A stretch of 64,000 bases of DNA from Candidatus Epulonipiscium sp. (GTDB lineage Bacteria > Bacillota_A > Clostridia > Lachnospirales > Cellulosilyticaceae), in NCBI GenBank assembly GCA_012841565.1, contig DUUM01000016.1:1-64000 (forward strand), in the 5' to 3' direction. Made by a program: the position numbers and the translations under genes. Positions 8,744 to 17,815 of the stretch are shown in pieces. Every line of letters starts with the position of its first letter. The stretch's first letter is position 1. Below the pieces are notes generated by a model. The model was not told where the DNA came from and did no database searches. It was given only the letters and a program-made list of their open reading frames with translations.

Positions 8744-11065
8744 TTAAAATTTATTACTGAATGTTATATCCTGAAGTTTCCCTGTATCCATTCCATGGAA
8801 TAGGTAACCTTCTTTTATATACAACTCATAGTACTTACGGCATGTTTTACCGTAGATTAAGTCTTGAATCTGAAAACCACCCATAATCTGCAGGACTTCA
8901 ATACCACTGGTCCGTTTTTCATAGATACACCCAACACTTACGTTGCCACCTTGATCCCCTTTTTTAAAAATATACTGCATTAAATCACTATAGTAGTCTC
9001 CAAAATAGTACTTTTCTGTATAAGGATTTTTTTGTGTGTACCGATAAGTATAGATATTAATACTTGAAGCTTCTTCCAAGGTAAAATACAGTTTTTCAAA
9101 TAAATCTTGCTTGGTCACTGTACTTTTCTCCCCATATTTCATGGTTACATTGGCTCTATTTAAAAGCTCTTTTTCAAAGGATTCTTTAAAAATTCCATCA
9201 GATAAAATATATTCTTCACATACTTTAATTAAGCGGCTTATAAAGCTTTCTTCCCCCTCATCTAATAAACTGTAAGGGTTTCCTATAAACCGATCATCAA
9301 AATAAAAGTTTTCGACTCTTTGCTTTTCCATTGTTAGTAATATGTTTTCCACTACTGTTTGATAATACTCTTCAATATTCTTTTCTAGATAGCCATCCTG
9401 ATTTTTTTCATAAGAAAGAACAGCTGCTTGAATAATAGATTTTATTTTGCTTAACTTGGCTGTTTGTTCCATACTTTTTTCATAAATTTTTTCTATTTCT
9501 TCTTCATAAACTTTTACAAGGTTTATTTGAATCTGAAGGATAAGAATTTCTAGCTTTTTTTCATAGATTGTCTGAAATAATAGCCTTTTTATCTTTCTCA
9601 TATTTCTCTTTTCAGCTAAAGGAATCATGGATAACTGATGCATATTAATCCGGCTATCATATAATTCATTTAGTTCATTGTTTAACTGAGCCATCTCTTG
9701 AGCCAACATCTTCTCTACACTATGAAGTTCTAGTAAAATAGTCTTTTCAACATCTTTTTCTGCCCAAAAAAACGGATGTAAGTCTTTTAAAGCTGTATCT
9801 TTTCTATGTTCTTCAAATTGAGTCATGGCTATCTTTTGAAAGTTATCTTCAAAAAAGACCCTAGCCACATCCCCATATAAGTTATTTTCTAGTTCTCTAA
9901 AGGTTTGCTTGGTTGCCTCATTACATTTCATATTGACTGATAATATACCTTGCATATCTTCTAACTTTTCAATGCTTGGGACGATTTGAGTCGCTACCTT
10001 TTTTAAAGATATACCATCATATCCAAACAATTCCCCCCTTAAGCTTTCATTCTCAATTCCTTCATTTTTTATCTTCTCAACTATATAATTATAAAAATGT
10101 AGGAGAACTGTAAATGCAATTCTTTGGTTTGGCCTTTGTACTTTTCCCAAACCCATAGAAATATAAGTATTTTTGTTTTCATTAGCTGTGAGCTGTTGTT
10201 TAAATTTTACGTCATTATAGATTTGGTTGTTGGTTTCATCAAAACCTTTAACATCATATCTGTTTTTTAATACATTCATTGTTGCAATCATTCTATGGTT
10301 ATTTTCCATATGTTTATTGGCCAAAATACCTTTTTCATTTTTATCACTTAATAAATAAGTTAAATTAAAAAGTGGGGCGCCCTCCTCTTTAACTTCAAGA
10401 GAAATGCCCCCTTCTAATATTTCAAGATTAGCCTTAAATGAAAAATCATAGGATTGCATATATTCTAATTCCCTAAAAAAGCTCATGGCAATAGCACAGT
10501 TCACACTGTAATTTTCTTCTTCTTTTTCTTGTATTAAGCCATAAAAATCTATAGTGACTTGTTTAAACACTTCACTTAATTTGCTTTTTAGAAGAACACT
10601 TATATCTTGCACTAGAACATTCAAGGGGTCATCTACTTGTGAGATGATGCAAATATGCACTTTCTCACAAGTGGTATATAGTTTCCCCAATTGTGATATT
10701 TGATTTCTGATTTTACCAATGGTTTGGTTTAGTTCTAAAAGATCCTTGGAATCTGCATAAAATAGGTTATATAAATCATGCCTATATTGCTTGTTGTTAT
10801 CTTTTGGCTTCTTTACTTTAAAGGAATACACATTATTCTTCTGTTCACTAACTGTTTCACTTATCTGAAGAAATAACATTCCCTCTCCATTTTGCCACTT
10901 TTCTAAGACCTCTTTGCGGATATTATTGAGTGCCTCTTTTGATTTATCTCCTATAAATACAAAAAGAATTGGATTCCTAATGGTTCTAGTTTCATCCCCC
11001 TTGTAAATCTCTTCTTCAATTTTCTGTGTATATATTTGCGAGAAATCCTGAAGTAAACTTTCCAT
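8744..11065 (-). CDS. Large soluble partner of the tubulin-like protein, unknown family
   Basis: The frame is open from 11080, but the sixth codon (ATG at 11063-11065) has AGGAGG just upstream, so I place the start there (773 aa). The N-terminal ~220 residues read as an alpha/beta domain: ILFVFIGDKS, later VHICIISQ and VTIDFYGL look like parallel strands each followed by a helix. The remainder is helical with long charged stretches, including a probable coiled coil around residues 470-560. No P-loop, signal peptide or TM helix was seen. It starts about 20 bp after the tubulin-like gene ends, so it is most likely a direct binding partner. I cannot assign a family. Confidence 0.65.
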   Translation of the reverse strand: MESLLQDFSQIYTQKIEEEIYKGDETRTIRNPILFVFIGDKSKEALNNIRKEVLEKWQNGEGMLFLQISETVSEQKNNVYSFKVKKPKDNNKQYRHDLYNLFYADSKDLLELNQTIGKIRNQISQLGKLYTTCEKVHICIISQVDDPLNVLVQDISVLLKSKLSEVFKQVTIDFYGLIQEKEEENYSVNCAIAMSFFRELEYMQSYDFSFKANLEILEGGISLEVKEEGAPLFNLTYLLSDKNEKGILANKHMENNHRMIATMNVLKNRYDVKGFDETNNQIYNDVKFKQQLTANENKNTYISMGLGKVQRPNQRIAFTVLLHFYNYIVEKIKNEGIENESLRGELFGYDGISLKKVATQIVPSIEKLEDMQGILSVNMKCNEATKQTFRELENNLYGDVARVFFEDNFQKIAMTQFEEHRKDTALKDLHPFFWAEKDVEKTILLELHSVEKMLAQEMAQLNNELNELYDSRINMHQLSMIPLAEKRNMRKIKRLLFQTIYEKKLEILILQIQINLVKVYEEEIEKIYEKSMEQTAKLSKIKSIIQAAVLSYEKNQDGYLEKNIEEYYQTVVENILLTMEKQRVENFYFDDRFIGNPYSLLDEGEESFISRLIKVCEEYILSDGIFKESFEKELLNRANVTMKYGEKSTVTKQDLFEKLYFTLEEASSINIYTYRYTQKNPYTEKYYFGDYYSDLMQYIFKKGDQGGNVSVGCIYEKRTSGIEVLQIMGGFQIQDLIYGKTCRKYYELYIKEGYLFHGMDTGKLQDITFSNKF

Positions 11066-11083
11066 AAGTCCTCCTGACATCTT

Positions 11084-14000
11084 TTAATCTAGGTTTCTTC
11101 TGATTTTATTTAAGTTAAATAATACCTGTTTGTAGAAGGTATATATGTCTTCCCCATTTGCTAATTCATCTTTTTCATAATCTAATTCTTCTTTTCTTTC
11201 ACTATAGCTTTGAATTAACCCATCTAATTTTAAGATAAGCTCGCTTATATCCTCAGATGATGTTAATATTGTATTTCTTTTGACTGCTTTTTTCATTATC
11301 ATTGCTTTTTGTTTAGCTGGTAAATTACAGAATTTATCATAGATAACATACTCATAGTAATTCTTAACATCCAGTAAGTTGACAAATGGCTCCCAAGGAT
11401 CTTCCTCAAGATCTTTATCATAAATATAAATTGCACCTTTTTTCTGAATCGTATCTGTATACATGACTTGGATAAATTGGTCTATTAATTCTTCCTCTTC
11501 TTGATGTTGACCTAAAATCTCCTTAAATTCATTCAGTTTAGATTCAATTTCATGAATTTTTGCTAATTCACCTTGAACCGCTCTAATAGCATGTGGTGAA
11601 CGAGTAAAATTCTCCTTAGCTCTTTCTTTATTAATACTTCTAAAGACATCTCTTTTACCTTTAGTTTCTATGCCACTTTCTATGCCAGATCCTATACCAT
11701 CTTCTAATAACTTCTCCAACATATGGATGCATTTTTTTAATTCTCCCATATTAGGTTTATCAGATGCTAGGTTAATGTCATACTTCCCTATCATTTGGTT
11801 AAGATTTAAATTTCCTGTCACCATATAGTCATATCGATTGCTCGTTGCTTGAGAGATATCTTTTTCCTGGATAATTTTCTTTTCTAACGCTTCCTCAAAA
11901 ATAGCATTAACCCGTTGGTTTTGTTCTTTAACTCTAGGGTTATTATAGGTATCTCCCCATGAAGCTTCAGGAATTGGTGATGGTAATTCAACCCAGTTTT
12001 CATTGACTGTTTGAACTAAATGGCGGCCAATACCTTCCCGATCTAGAATGGTTTTTTCATAGCTTTCTTCGTATACCTTAAGTGGGGTATATACATAAAG
12101 CGGTATTCCATTTTTAGTATTCAGCCAGAAAATTCTATTTTTAACTCTACTTTCTTTAATGGTAAAGTTAGATTTTCCTAAAGCGTTGGTTTGGTAGTTT
12201 CTAATTCCCTTTAAAATGCTCGGTGCTTGTACTGGAACAGATACAAATCCCCATGATGGAAAATGAAGATGCCCTGTACTATTATTCATATGGAAAATTG
12301 AAATTGCATCCTCATCAAGCTGACTTGCAATTTTTCTTTCTACAAGTTTATCAATGGCTTCTTCATCTCCAAATTTAATGAGTAAAAACTCTTCCATTGA
12401 TTTTGTAATGAGATCTCCAAAATGATCTGTTAGAAAATCTGAAATAGAGCTAACGATATCCATCTCTTGATCTTTAAGCCACTTGTTAGAATGTGTTAGA
12501 AGATTGCTTGTGAAGTCCCGAATAAGCTCATCACCACTTTGTTCTTTCATGAGTTTATCTACTTCTTTAACAATATCTGGTATGCTAACAACATTCCAGT
12601 AATACGTTTTTTTACCTTGGTAATTGACTTCTTCACCTTGGGTTAAAATATTTCCATTTTTTTCAAAGATATCATTTAAAGCATTGAGTACTTCTGTAAA
12701 TACATTATACATACGAGAGTTTTCTTGGTTTAATAACTGATATAAGTCCTCATAAAACTCAATCATATATTCCGTACGAATGAGGTCTGCACGCAGACCA
12801 TATTCCATTATTTTTGCTGATATATAGACATTTTTCTTTTTATCTTTAGAAATAAAAGCGCTTCTTGCATCTGCTAATTTTTCATTTGCCCTTTCTGCTG
12901 CATCTTGTATATCTTGTGGCATTCTTTGTCTTGTGGTCTTTAAACTCTCAATGTGGGCTAAGATAGTTTTTAAAACCGAAAAACCGTCCCCATTATAGAT
13001 AAGTCTTGAAATATAAATAGGGCCTTGTTCAGGATGTAGAAATACGCGATTAGCCTGATCTTGAAAGACTTCTAAAATTTCTCCTGGGAGCTGTTTTTTA
13101 ACCTTTACATATTCTTCAATAGCCCTGGCTAAATAGCCTGTTTCAAGCTCTGTATCAATATTAATAACCTGTGTTTTGACTAAGTTGTTAAAACTTAGTC
13201 TTTCACTATTTTCGTAGCCTAAAAGGGGTTCTGGAACCCTTTCTTCAAAGCGCCTGATCACATTATCTGTATCAATTTTAATTTTTCTTTCAAACTCCCC
13301 TACATCTTCTTGTGTTGGCGCTGATTCAAACATCTTCTCGATTTTCTTAAATAATCTATAAGCTAAATAGGTGGTCATCTCTTCGATTGGAAGAACAGCT
13401 GATGAAGCACCAATAATATTATATTTATAGTTAGCTGAGAAAGTCGTTGTCATCTGGGCTATATTCATATTAATGTTACTGATATAATCATGAATAGCAA
13501 ATTCTTCACCCGAGTTTTTTTCCTCACTTGCCATAAAGTTTGTAATGTTTTCTGCTGTCACATTCATACAATAGTCATATGCGTTTTCTAATTGCTTACC
13601 TTCTGTATTGGTTGCTGAGATTAAATGGCACAGATTAAACGGTGGCAATGGTGAATCTACATTTAAAATATTACCATATGATTGTTTAAATCGTTCGCCT
13701 CTTTCATCTACGTTCATCCAGTAATCTAATTCTTTAAGAGCCGCATATCCATTTTTCTTAATATAATCTCTTGTGTGTGAGCTTAAGCTATTATTAGACA
13801 AGTTTACATCGGGTGTAAATAAGTAACCTAGCTGATTAACCCTGTCCACCCCACTACTGCCATATTCTTTTTCAATGATTCCCCTTACAATATAGGCTAT
13901 ATCTAAATAACAACCACTTCCAGTCCCACCTGATAAACCTGTCAGCACAAAAACAATTAGTTTTTTATTGGTCCCTTTGGATAATATATTTATTTTTTTC

Positions 14001-14494
14001 TCTATACTTTGTACGACCTGTGTGATTTTTGTAAATAACAATAACCTTCCTGCTTGTCTATTTCCCGATGCTCCGCCAACACCATCTGATATGCTAAGCT
14101 CTGGGGATAGCCAATCTGTAATATACGGCTCTAATATACTTCTATTTTGTAAGATACCGCCTACTTCTGAATTTGAAAGTAAAACAAATTCATTAATAGG
14201 ATCAAGGCTAATTCCTTTATAATTTTTACGCAGTTCTTGCTCGTTTGTTTCAAATCCCATAAATTCAATATTAGCTGGTTTCTCCTGCTTTTTCCTAGTC
14301 ATAGGATCCTCCGGTAGCTTAAACCTTCGATTAATCTGATACTTTAATCTCAACAGGGCATCAATTCCTGTTCCACCTAGTCCAATAACGAGCATTGGGT
14401 TATCAATGGTTTCAACGCGAATCTTTTCACTAACGATTCCGCCTCCAAGACCAACATCTAATTGCTGTATATGTTCTCTTACTACTGCTTTCAT
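11084..14494 (-). CDS. Large tubulin/FtsZ-superfamily GTPase
   Basis: The 1136-aa product carries VIGLGGTG (36-43) near the N-terminus and the tubulin signature loop GGTGSG (189-194) after the strand VFVLTGLS. Both lie where FtsZ and tubulins bind the guanine nucleotide. Residues about 30-350 form the GTPase core (bacterial 'tubulin-like' family, Tubulin_2 type). The remaining ~780 residues are mostly helical and charged with no known domain, against the ~350-450 residues of an ordinary FtsZ or TubZ. No TM helix was found. The start has a good AAGGAGG. Whether the protein polymerises cannot be told from the sequence; the long tail could cap, regulate or scaffold. It is co-transcribed with vWA and P-loop GTPase genes. 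Confidence 0.85.
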   Translation of the reverse strand: MKAVVREHIQQLDVGLGGGIVSEKIRVETIDNPMLVIGLGGTGIDALLRLKYQINRRFKLPEDPMTRKKQEKPANIEFMGFETNEQELRKNYKGISLDPINEFVLLSNSEVGGILQNRSILEPYITDWLSPELSISDGVGGASGNRQAGRLLLFTKITQVVQSIEKKINILSKGTNKKLIVFVLTGLSGGTGSGCYLDIAYIVRGIIEKEYGSSGVDRVNQLGYLFTPDVNLSNNSLSSHTRDYIKKNGYAALKELDYWMNVDERGERFKQSYGNILNVDSPLPPFNLCHLISATNTEGKQLENAYDYCMNVTAENITNFMASEEKNSGEEFAIHDYISNINMNIAQMTTTFSANYKYNIIGASSAVLPIEEMTTYLAYRLFKKIEKMFESAPTQEDVGEFERKIKIDTDNVIRRFEERVPEPLLGYENSERLSFNNLVKTQVINIDTELETGYLARAIEEYVKVKKQLPGEILEVFQDQANRVFLHPEQGPIYISRLIYNGDGFSVLKTILAHIESLKTTRQRMPQDIQDAAERANEKLADARSAFISKDKKKNVYISAKIMEYGLRADLIRTEYMIEFYEDLYQLLNQENSRMYNVFTEVLNALNDIFEKNGNILTQGEEVNYQGKKTYYWNVVSIPDIVKEVDKLMKEQSGDELIRDFTSNLLTHSNKWLKDQEMDIVSSISDFLTDHFGDLITKSMEEFLLIKFGDEEAIDKLVERKIASQLDEDAISIFHMNNSTGHLHFPSWGFVSVPVQAPSILKGIRNYQTNALGKSNFTIKESRVKNRIFWLNTKNGIPLYVYTPLKVYEESYEKTILDREGIGRHLVQTVNENWVELPSPIPEASWGDTYNNPRVKEQNQRVNAIFEEALEKKIIQEKDISQATSNRYDYMVTGNLNLNQMIGKYDINLASDKPNMGELKKCIHMLEKLLEDGIGSGIESGIETKGKRDVFRSINKERAKENFTRSPHAIRAVQGELAKIHEIESKLNEFKEILGQHQEEEELIDQFIQVMYTDTIQKKGAIYIYDKDLEEDPWEPFVNLLDVKNYYEYVIYDKFCNLPAKQKAMIMKKAVKRNTILTSSEDISELILKLDGLIQSYSERKEELDYEKDELANGEDIYTFYKQVLFNLNKIRRNLD

Positions 14495-14524
14495 ATAGTA
14501 CCTCCTTGTATCTCTTGTTTTATT

Positions 14525-16309
14525 TTATGTTAAATATTCTAAGTAAATTGTATCGTCTACATTATGAAGGCCTATTGTAATACGGTCCCCATCCTTAAGC
14601 TCATACCCTTTTGAAGCATCTATCACTCTACCTGATTTCTCTACATTATTATCACCGTTATTAATAATCAAAATGCGATCATTTTTAGTGGGCACAAAGG
14701 ATATACTTTGGGTTTCTTTTAATGCAGGATCTAGTTGTAAGAGTTGATGTAGTGTAAACTTACCTTTAAACGTATTCAGTTTTTTATAAACAGGACTGGT
14801 TTTCTTACCTGTATTATCATCTTGCTGCTCTATTACGATTTGTCCTACAAAGGGTTTTGTAATTTTTTTATAGTAAGTAAGGCCCAGTACGCCTATTAAT
14901 GCTAAAATCAATGCACTAATGCCTGCTATTACGAGTGCCCACGAGAAGCCTTTTGGTTCCTTTTCTTCTTTTTCTACTTTGGGAACTTGTGGTTTGGACG
15001 TTCCTTTAGCTGACGCCTTAAAATCATACACATCACTCTGTCTCAAAAAGCTTGGATGTTGAGCCATAGCTGTTAGCTGGTACTCATGGGCATCCGGAAC
15101 CACATAATTTCCTTCAAAACCACTGCCTGTGTTGACTAATTGAATCTCTTCTTCTTTTAATGTATCCATATCTTTGACTAGAATAGAACCTACTACATCT
15201 TTATATAATTCGGGATCTTGAATAGCTACTTGGTTATTTTCAAAAAAAGCTTTAAAGTCTATTGTATCCCCCACCGTTACCGTGCTTGGTATAGGATCTA
15301 ATGCTAAACCTAGACTATAATTGAAAATCAAATTTATTTTTATCTTATCGCCGTCTATTCCTTTAACTTTTAGTACCCATTCTCCTTGGTCAGGATCTAG
15401 TATCTTTAATAACCCATATGTATTGGATTTTGAGTAAATGACTTCACTAGATGGAATGCCAACTTGCCCTCCTGATGGGTTATATAATTCAAGTTCCACA
15501 TCCTGGTTAGACATAATAGAGATATTGGCTTCTTTTACATTGGCATTAGGAATATTAATAGGCACCTCTTGAAAATCACCATTTCCTGTTATAGGGGCTA
15601 TATTTGTAATTTTAAGTTGGGAATGATCTGCAAAAATCTCACTTAATATATCTGGTAGATCACTTGCTGTTTTAGTGGAAAAAAACTTGCCACCTGTTTC
15701 CGCTGATATCTCTTCTAGAAAATCAGAGTTTAGTTTCCCATCGGCATTAAGACCGATTGTATACATGGGATAGCCTTCTTTTTTAGCTTGCTCTAATATC
15801 TCTTTCATATCTTTGTCTACATCATCTTCTGTCCTACTATTATTCTTACCAAGATCATTGTTACCATCTGCAAGGATAATAATCAGAGGTTTGTTTTGAG
15901 GATCCTTGTTTGTATCTAAAATTTTCACTGCTCTTTTAAGGCCTAGAGATATATCTGTATCTCCACCTGGCTTTAGTCCTTTTACAAAATCTTTAAACTC
16001 TTCTTTTTCTTTTTCATCATCTAAAGATACCATGGCTCTTTCATTAACTACTTTGTCAGAATAAGCTACCAGTCCAATTTTATCACCTTGTGCCGACATC
16101 ATATCTGTAAATAGCTTAATAGCCTCTTGGGCTAATCTATTAGGATCACTGGCTTTCATAGAGCCGCTGACATCAATAACTATCATGGCGTCAATATTCG
16201 TTGCATTTGGATCCTTCCCGTAGATTGGATGGGTAAAGGCTAATTGTTGTATCAAGAATATACTCAGTAAAAAAACTATTAATCGTTTGTTTTTCATAGT
16301 GTTTCTCAT
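14525..16309 (-). CDS. Secreted/anchored vWA domain protein, first gene of the operon
   Basis: This 594-aa product has a signal peptide (KNKRLIVFLLSIFLI, residues 7-21), then a vWA domain (about 38-230) with a full MIDAS: DVSGS (46-50), GGDTDIS and ILADG. Beta-rich domains follow (about 235-440), then a TM helix (about 465-490) and a ~100-residue cytoplasmic tail. The tail (SGRVIDASKGYELKDGDRI...) has the strand pattern of an FHA-like domain, but I cannot confirm phosphothreonine-binding residues. Topology therefore puts the vWA outside and the tail inside. GGAGG lies at good spacing before the ATG, and a promoter lies 52 bp upstream. It could relay an external signal to the tubulin-like and GTPase components. 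Confidence 0.8.
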   Translation of the reverse strand: MRNTMKNKRLIVFLLSIFLIQQLAFTHPIYGKDPNATNIDAMIVIDVSGSMKASDPNRLAQEAIKLFTDMMSAQGDKIGLVAYSDKVVNERAMVSLDDEKEKEEFKDFVKGLKPGGDTDISLGLKRAVKILDTNKDPQNKPLIIILADGNNDLGKNNSRTEDDVDKDMKEILEQAKKEGYPMYTIGLNADGKLNSDFLEEISAETGGKFFSTKTASDLPDILSEIFADHSQLKITNIAPITGNGDFQEVPINIPNANVKEANISIMSNQDVELELYNPSGGQVGIPSSEVIYSKSNTYGLLKILDPDQGEWVLKVKGIDGDKIKINLIFNYSLGLALDPIPSTVTVGDTIDFKAFFENNQVAIQDPELYKDVVGSILVKDMDTLKEEEIQLVNTGSGFEGNYVVPDAHEYQLTAMAQHPSFLRQSDVYDFKASAKGTSKPQVPKVEKEEKEPKGFSWALVIAGISALILALIGVLGLTYYKKITKPFVGQIVIEQQDDNTGKKTSPVYKKLNTFKGKFTLHQLLQLDPALKETQSISFVPTKNDRILIINNGDNNVEKSGRVIDASKGYELKDGDRITIGLHNVDDTIYLEYLT

Positions 16310-16360
16310 ATTTCTGCCTCCATATATGTAAGATTAAAAATGTTATCTATTTGCCTGTTT

Positions 16361-16389
16361 AGTATACCATAATCACATTTTCTTTTCAT
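16361..16389 (-). promoter_or_regulatory. Candidate sigma-A promoter of the GTPase/vWA operon
   Basis: Read on the minus strand, ATGAAA (16384-16389), a 17-base spacer and TATACT (16361-16366) precede the first operon gene. The -35 box is a weak match and the -10 is good. Confidence 0.45.
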
Positions 16390-16493
16390 TATTATCTTCC
16401 CATTTAATTGAATTGAATTGTGGTTGAGCCGCCCCACTTTCCTATCCTTATACTCTTTATGCTATAAAGGAGAAATGAAATAAATTTATTTTA

Positions 16494-16549
16494 CAGATTA
16501 AAACCATGGCATACTCATTAAAATACGAGTATGCCATGGTTTTAGTCTG
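16494..16549. terminator. Large inverted repeat, probable bidirectional terminator
   Basis: The arms at 16494-16516 and 16527-16549 are complementary over 23 bp with one wobble pair, separated by a 10-base loop. The plus-strand side is followed by a T-rich stretch. It separates the GTPase operon from the permease remnant and would end transcripts arriving from that remnant. Confidence 0.6.
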
Positions 16550-16559
16550 TTTTATAATT

Positions 16560-16798
16560 TTATTTAACGGATCCTAACATGCCTTCTACAAACCTTCTTT
16601 GCATAGCAAAGAAAAGAAGCGTTGTTGGAAGGGTTGCTATAACAATTGCAATCATAATAACACCAAAATCAGGCTGGTAGGCCGAAGATAAAGATGATAT
16701 GACCAGTGGCAACACCTTTTTATCTGGTGTCTGCAATATAATTAAAGGCCACAAGAAGTTATTCCAATTAGCCATAAATGTTATGATTGCAGCAGCCG
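16560..16798 (-). pseudogene. C-terminal remnant of a sugar ABC transporter permease (MalG type)
   Basis: About 79 codons remain. Translation runs AAAIITFMANWNNFLWPLI and ends in RRFVEGMLGSVK, a typical C-terminus of carbohydrate permeases of the MalG/binding-protein-dependent family, including the WNNFLWPL segment. Homology stops abruptly near 16798, where plus-strand histidine-kinase sequence begins. The N-terminal ~200 residues with the other TM helices and the EAA loop are missing, so it cannot work. The nearest full paralogue, at 36225-37073, is clearly different in sequence, so this comes from another transporter locus. Confidence 0.75.
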
Positions 16799-17070
16799 CC
16801 TACGGTGTTATAAGAGTTTATATACATAAACTAGATGATATGCTTATCTGTGAAATTATTGATAGCGGAGATGGAATTGACCCCCATAATTTGCCTGATT
16901 TGACCATTAAGGAGCAGCAGACAAAACACTTTACTGGCATAGGAATTAAAAATGTTGATGAGCGTATTAAAATAATTTATGGCCACGATTACGGCGTTTC
17001 TATTGTCAGTCAAAAAGGGATAGGAACTTGTGTCACCATCACCTTGCCACTTTCAAAAGAAATCCCATAA
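16799..17070 (+). pseudogene. C-terminal remnant of a sensor histidine kinase (HATPase domain)
   Basis: From about 16799 the plus strand encodes VIRVYIHKLDDMLICEIIDS followed by GDGID (G1 box), then FTGIGIKNVDERI (G2 box) and GTCVTITLPL, the end of a HATPase_c domain as in YesM-type kinases. The open frame can be extended left to an ATG at 16699, but that part is only the antisense of the permease remnant. The N-box, the phospho-acceptor histidine and the sensor part are absent. YesM-type kinases normally sit beside sugar ABC transporters, so both fragments probably come from one lost sugar locus joined by a deletion or inversion. Confidence 0.75.
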
Positions 17071-17088
17071 AACAACAGCTGTACCTTG

Positions 17089-17787
17089 TTATTTTATTAT
17101 TTCATCTAACTCAGCTTCAGTTAAATATCGCCATTTTCCTACTTGTATACCATCTAGGGTGATGTGCATAATCTTAATACGTTTTAGCTTGACGACATTG
17201 TAGCCAAAATGCGAACACATTCTACGAATTTGTCTATTTAATCCTTGGGATAAAGTGATCTTAAAGCTACGATCATTTATTTTCTCTATTTTGCATTCTT
17301 TTGTTACGGCATGCTCTTTTTTAACGGGATTAAATATTTTCACCCCATTTGACATTCCCTTAATAAAATCAGCCGTTATTTGTTTATTGACAGTTACAAT
17401 ATATTCTTTTTGATGGTTGTTTTCTTCCCTAAGAATTTTATTGACGATACTTCCATCGTTGGTTAAAAGAATGAGTCCTTCTGAATCCTTATCTAACCTA
17501 CCAATTGGGAAAATCCTTTCTGGATAATTGATAAAGTCAATTATATTACCTTTAATATGTCTTTCTGTGGTACAAGTAATGCCCACTGGCTTATTAAAGG
17601 CAATATAAACATCATTTTCTTTTTTCTCCAAAGGTTTATCATCTACTGAAACTTGATCTCCCTCTTTTACCCTAGTGCCTAAAACTGCTATTTGATCATT
17701 AATCTTTACTCTTTCCTGCTCTATTAGCTTATCTGCTTCTCTTCTCGAGCATATCCCTGTAGCGCTAATATAACTATTTAATCTCAT
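17089..17787 (-). CDS. rluF: RNA pseudouridine synthase, RsuA/RluF family
   Basis: The order is an N-terminal S4 RNA-binding domain (RLNSYISATGICSRREADKL, residues 2-21, to about 60), then the catalytic domain. The conserved GRLDKDSEGLILLT motif holds the catalytic aspartate, and QGLNRQIRRM is the family signature near the C-terminus. At 232 aa the length fits RluB/E/F/RsuA enzymes, which isomerise uridine in 23S or 16S rRNA. IGRLDKDSEGL with this short C-terminal end suits RluF best, but the exact target base cannot be read from the sequence. It stands alone, convergent with the kinase remnant. Confidence 0.85.
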   Translation of the reverse strand: MRLNSYISATGICSRREADKLIEQERVKINDQIAVLGTRVKEGDQVSVDDKPLEKKENDVYIAFNKPVGITCTTERHIKGNIIDFINYPERIFPIGRLDKDSEGLILLTNDGSIVNKILREENNHQKEYIVTVNKQITADFIKGMSNGVKIFNPVKKEHAVTKECKIEKINDRSFKITLSQGLNRQIRRMCSHFGYNVVKLKRIKIMHITLDGIQVGKWRYLTEAELDEIIK

Positions 17788-17815
17788 GTTTATCTCCTTT
17801 AGTCATTTTGTTTAT

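Noticed and set aside
16699..17070. Intact 123-aa sensor-kinase-like gene starting at 16699
   Set aside because: The first third is the exact antisense of the permease remnant, so the ATG is accidental. Only the HATPase part from about 16799 is real, and it lacks the N-box and sensor.
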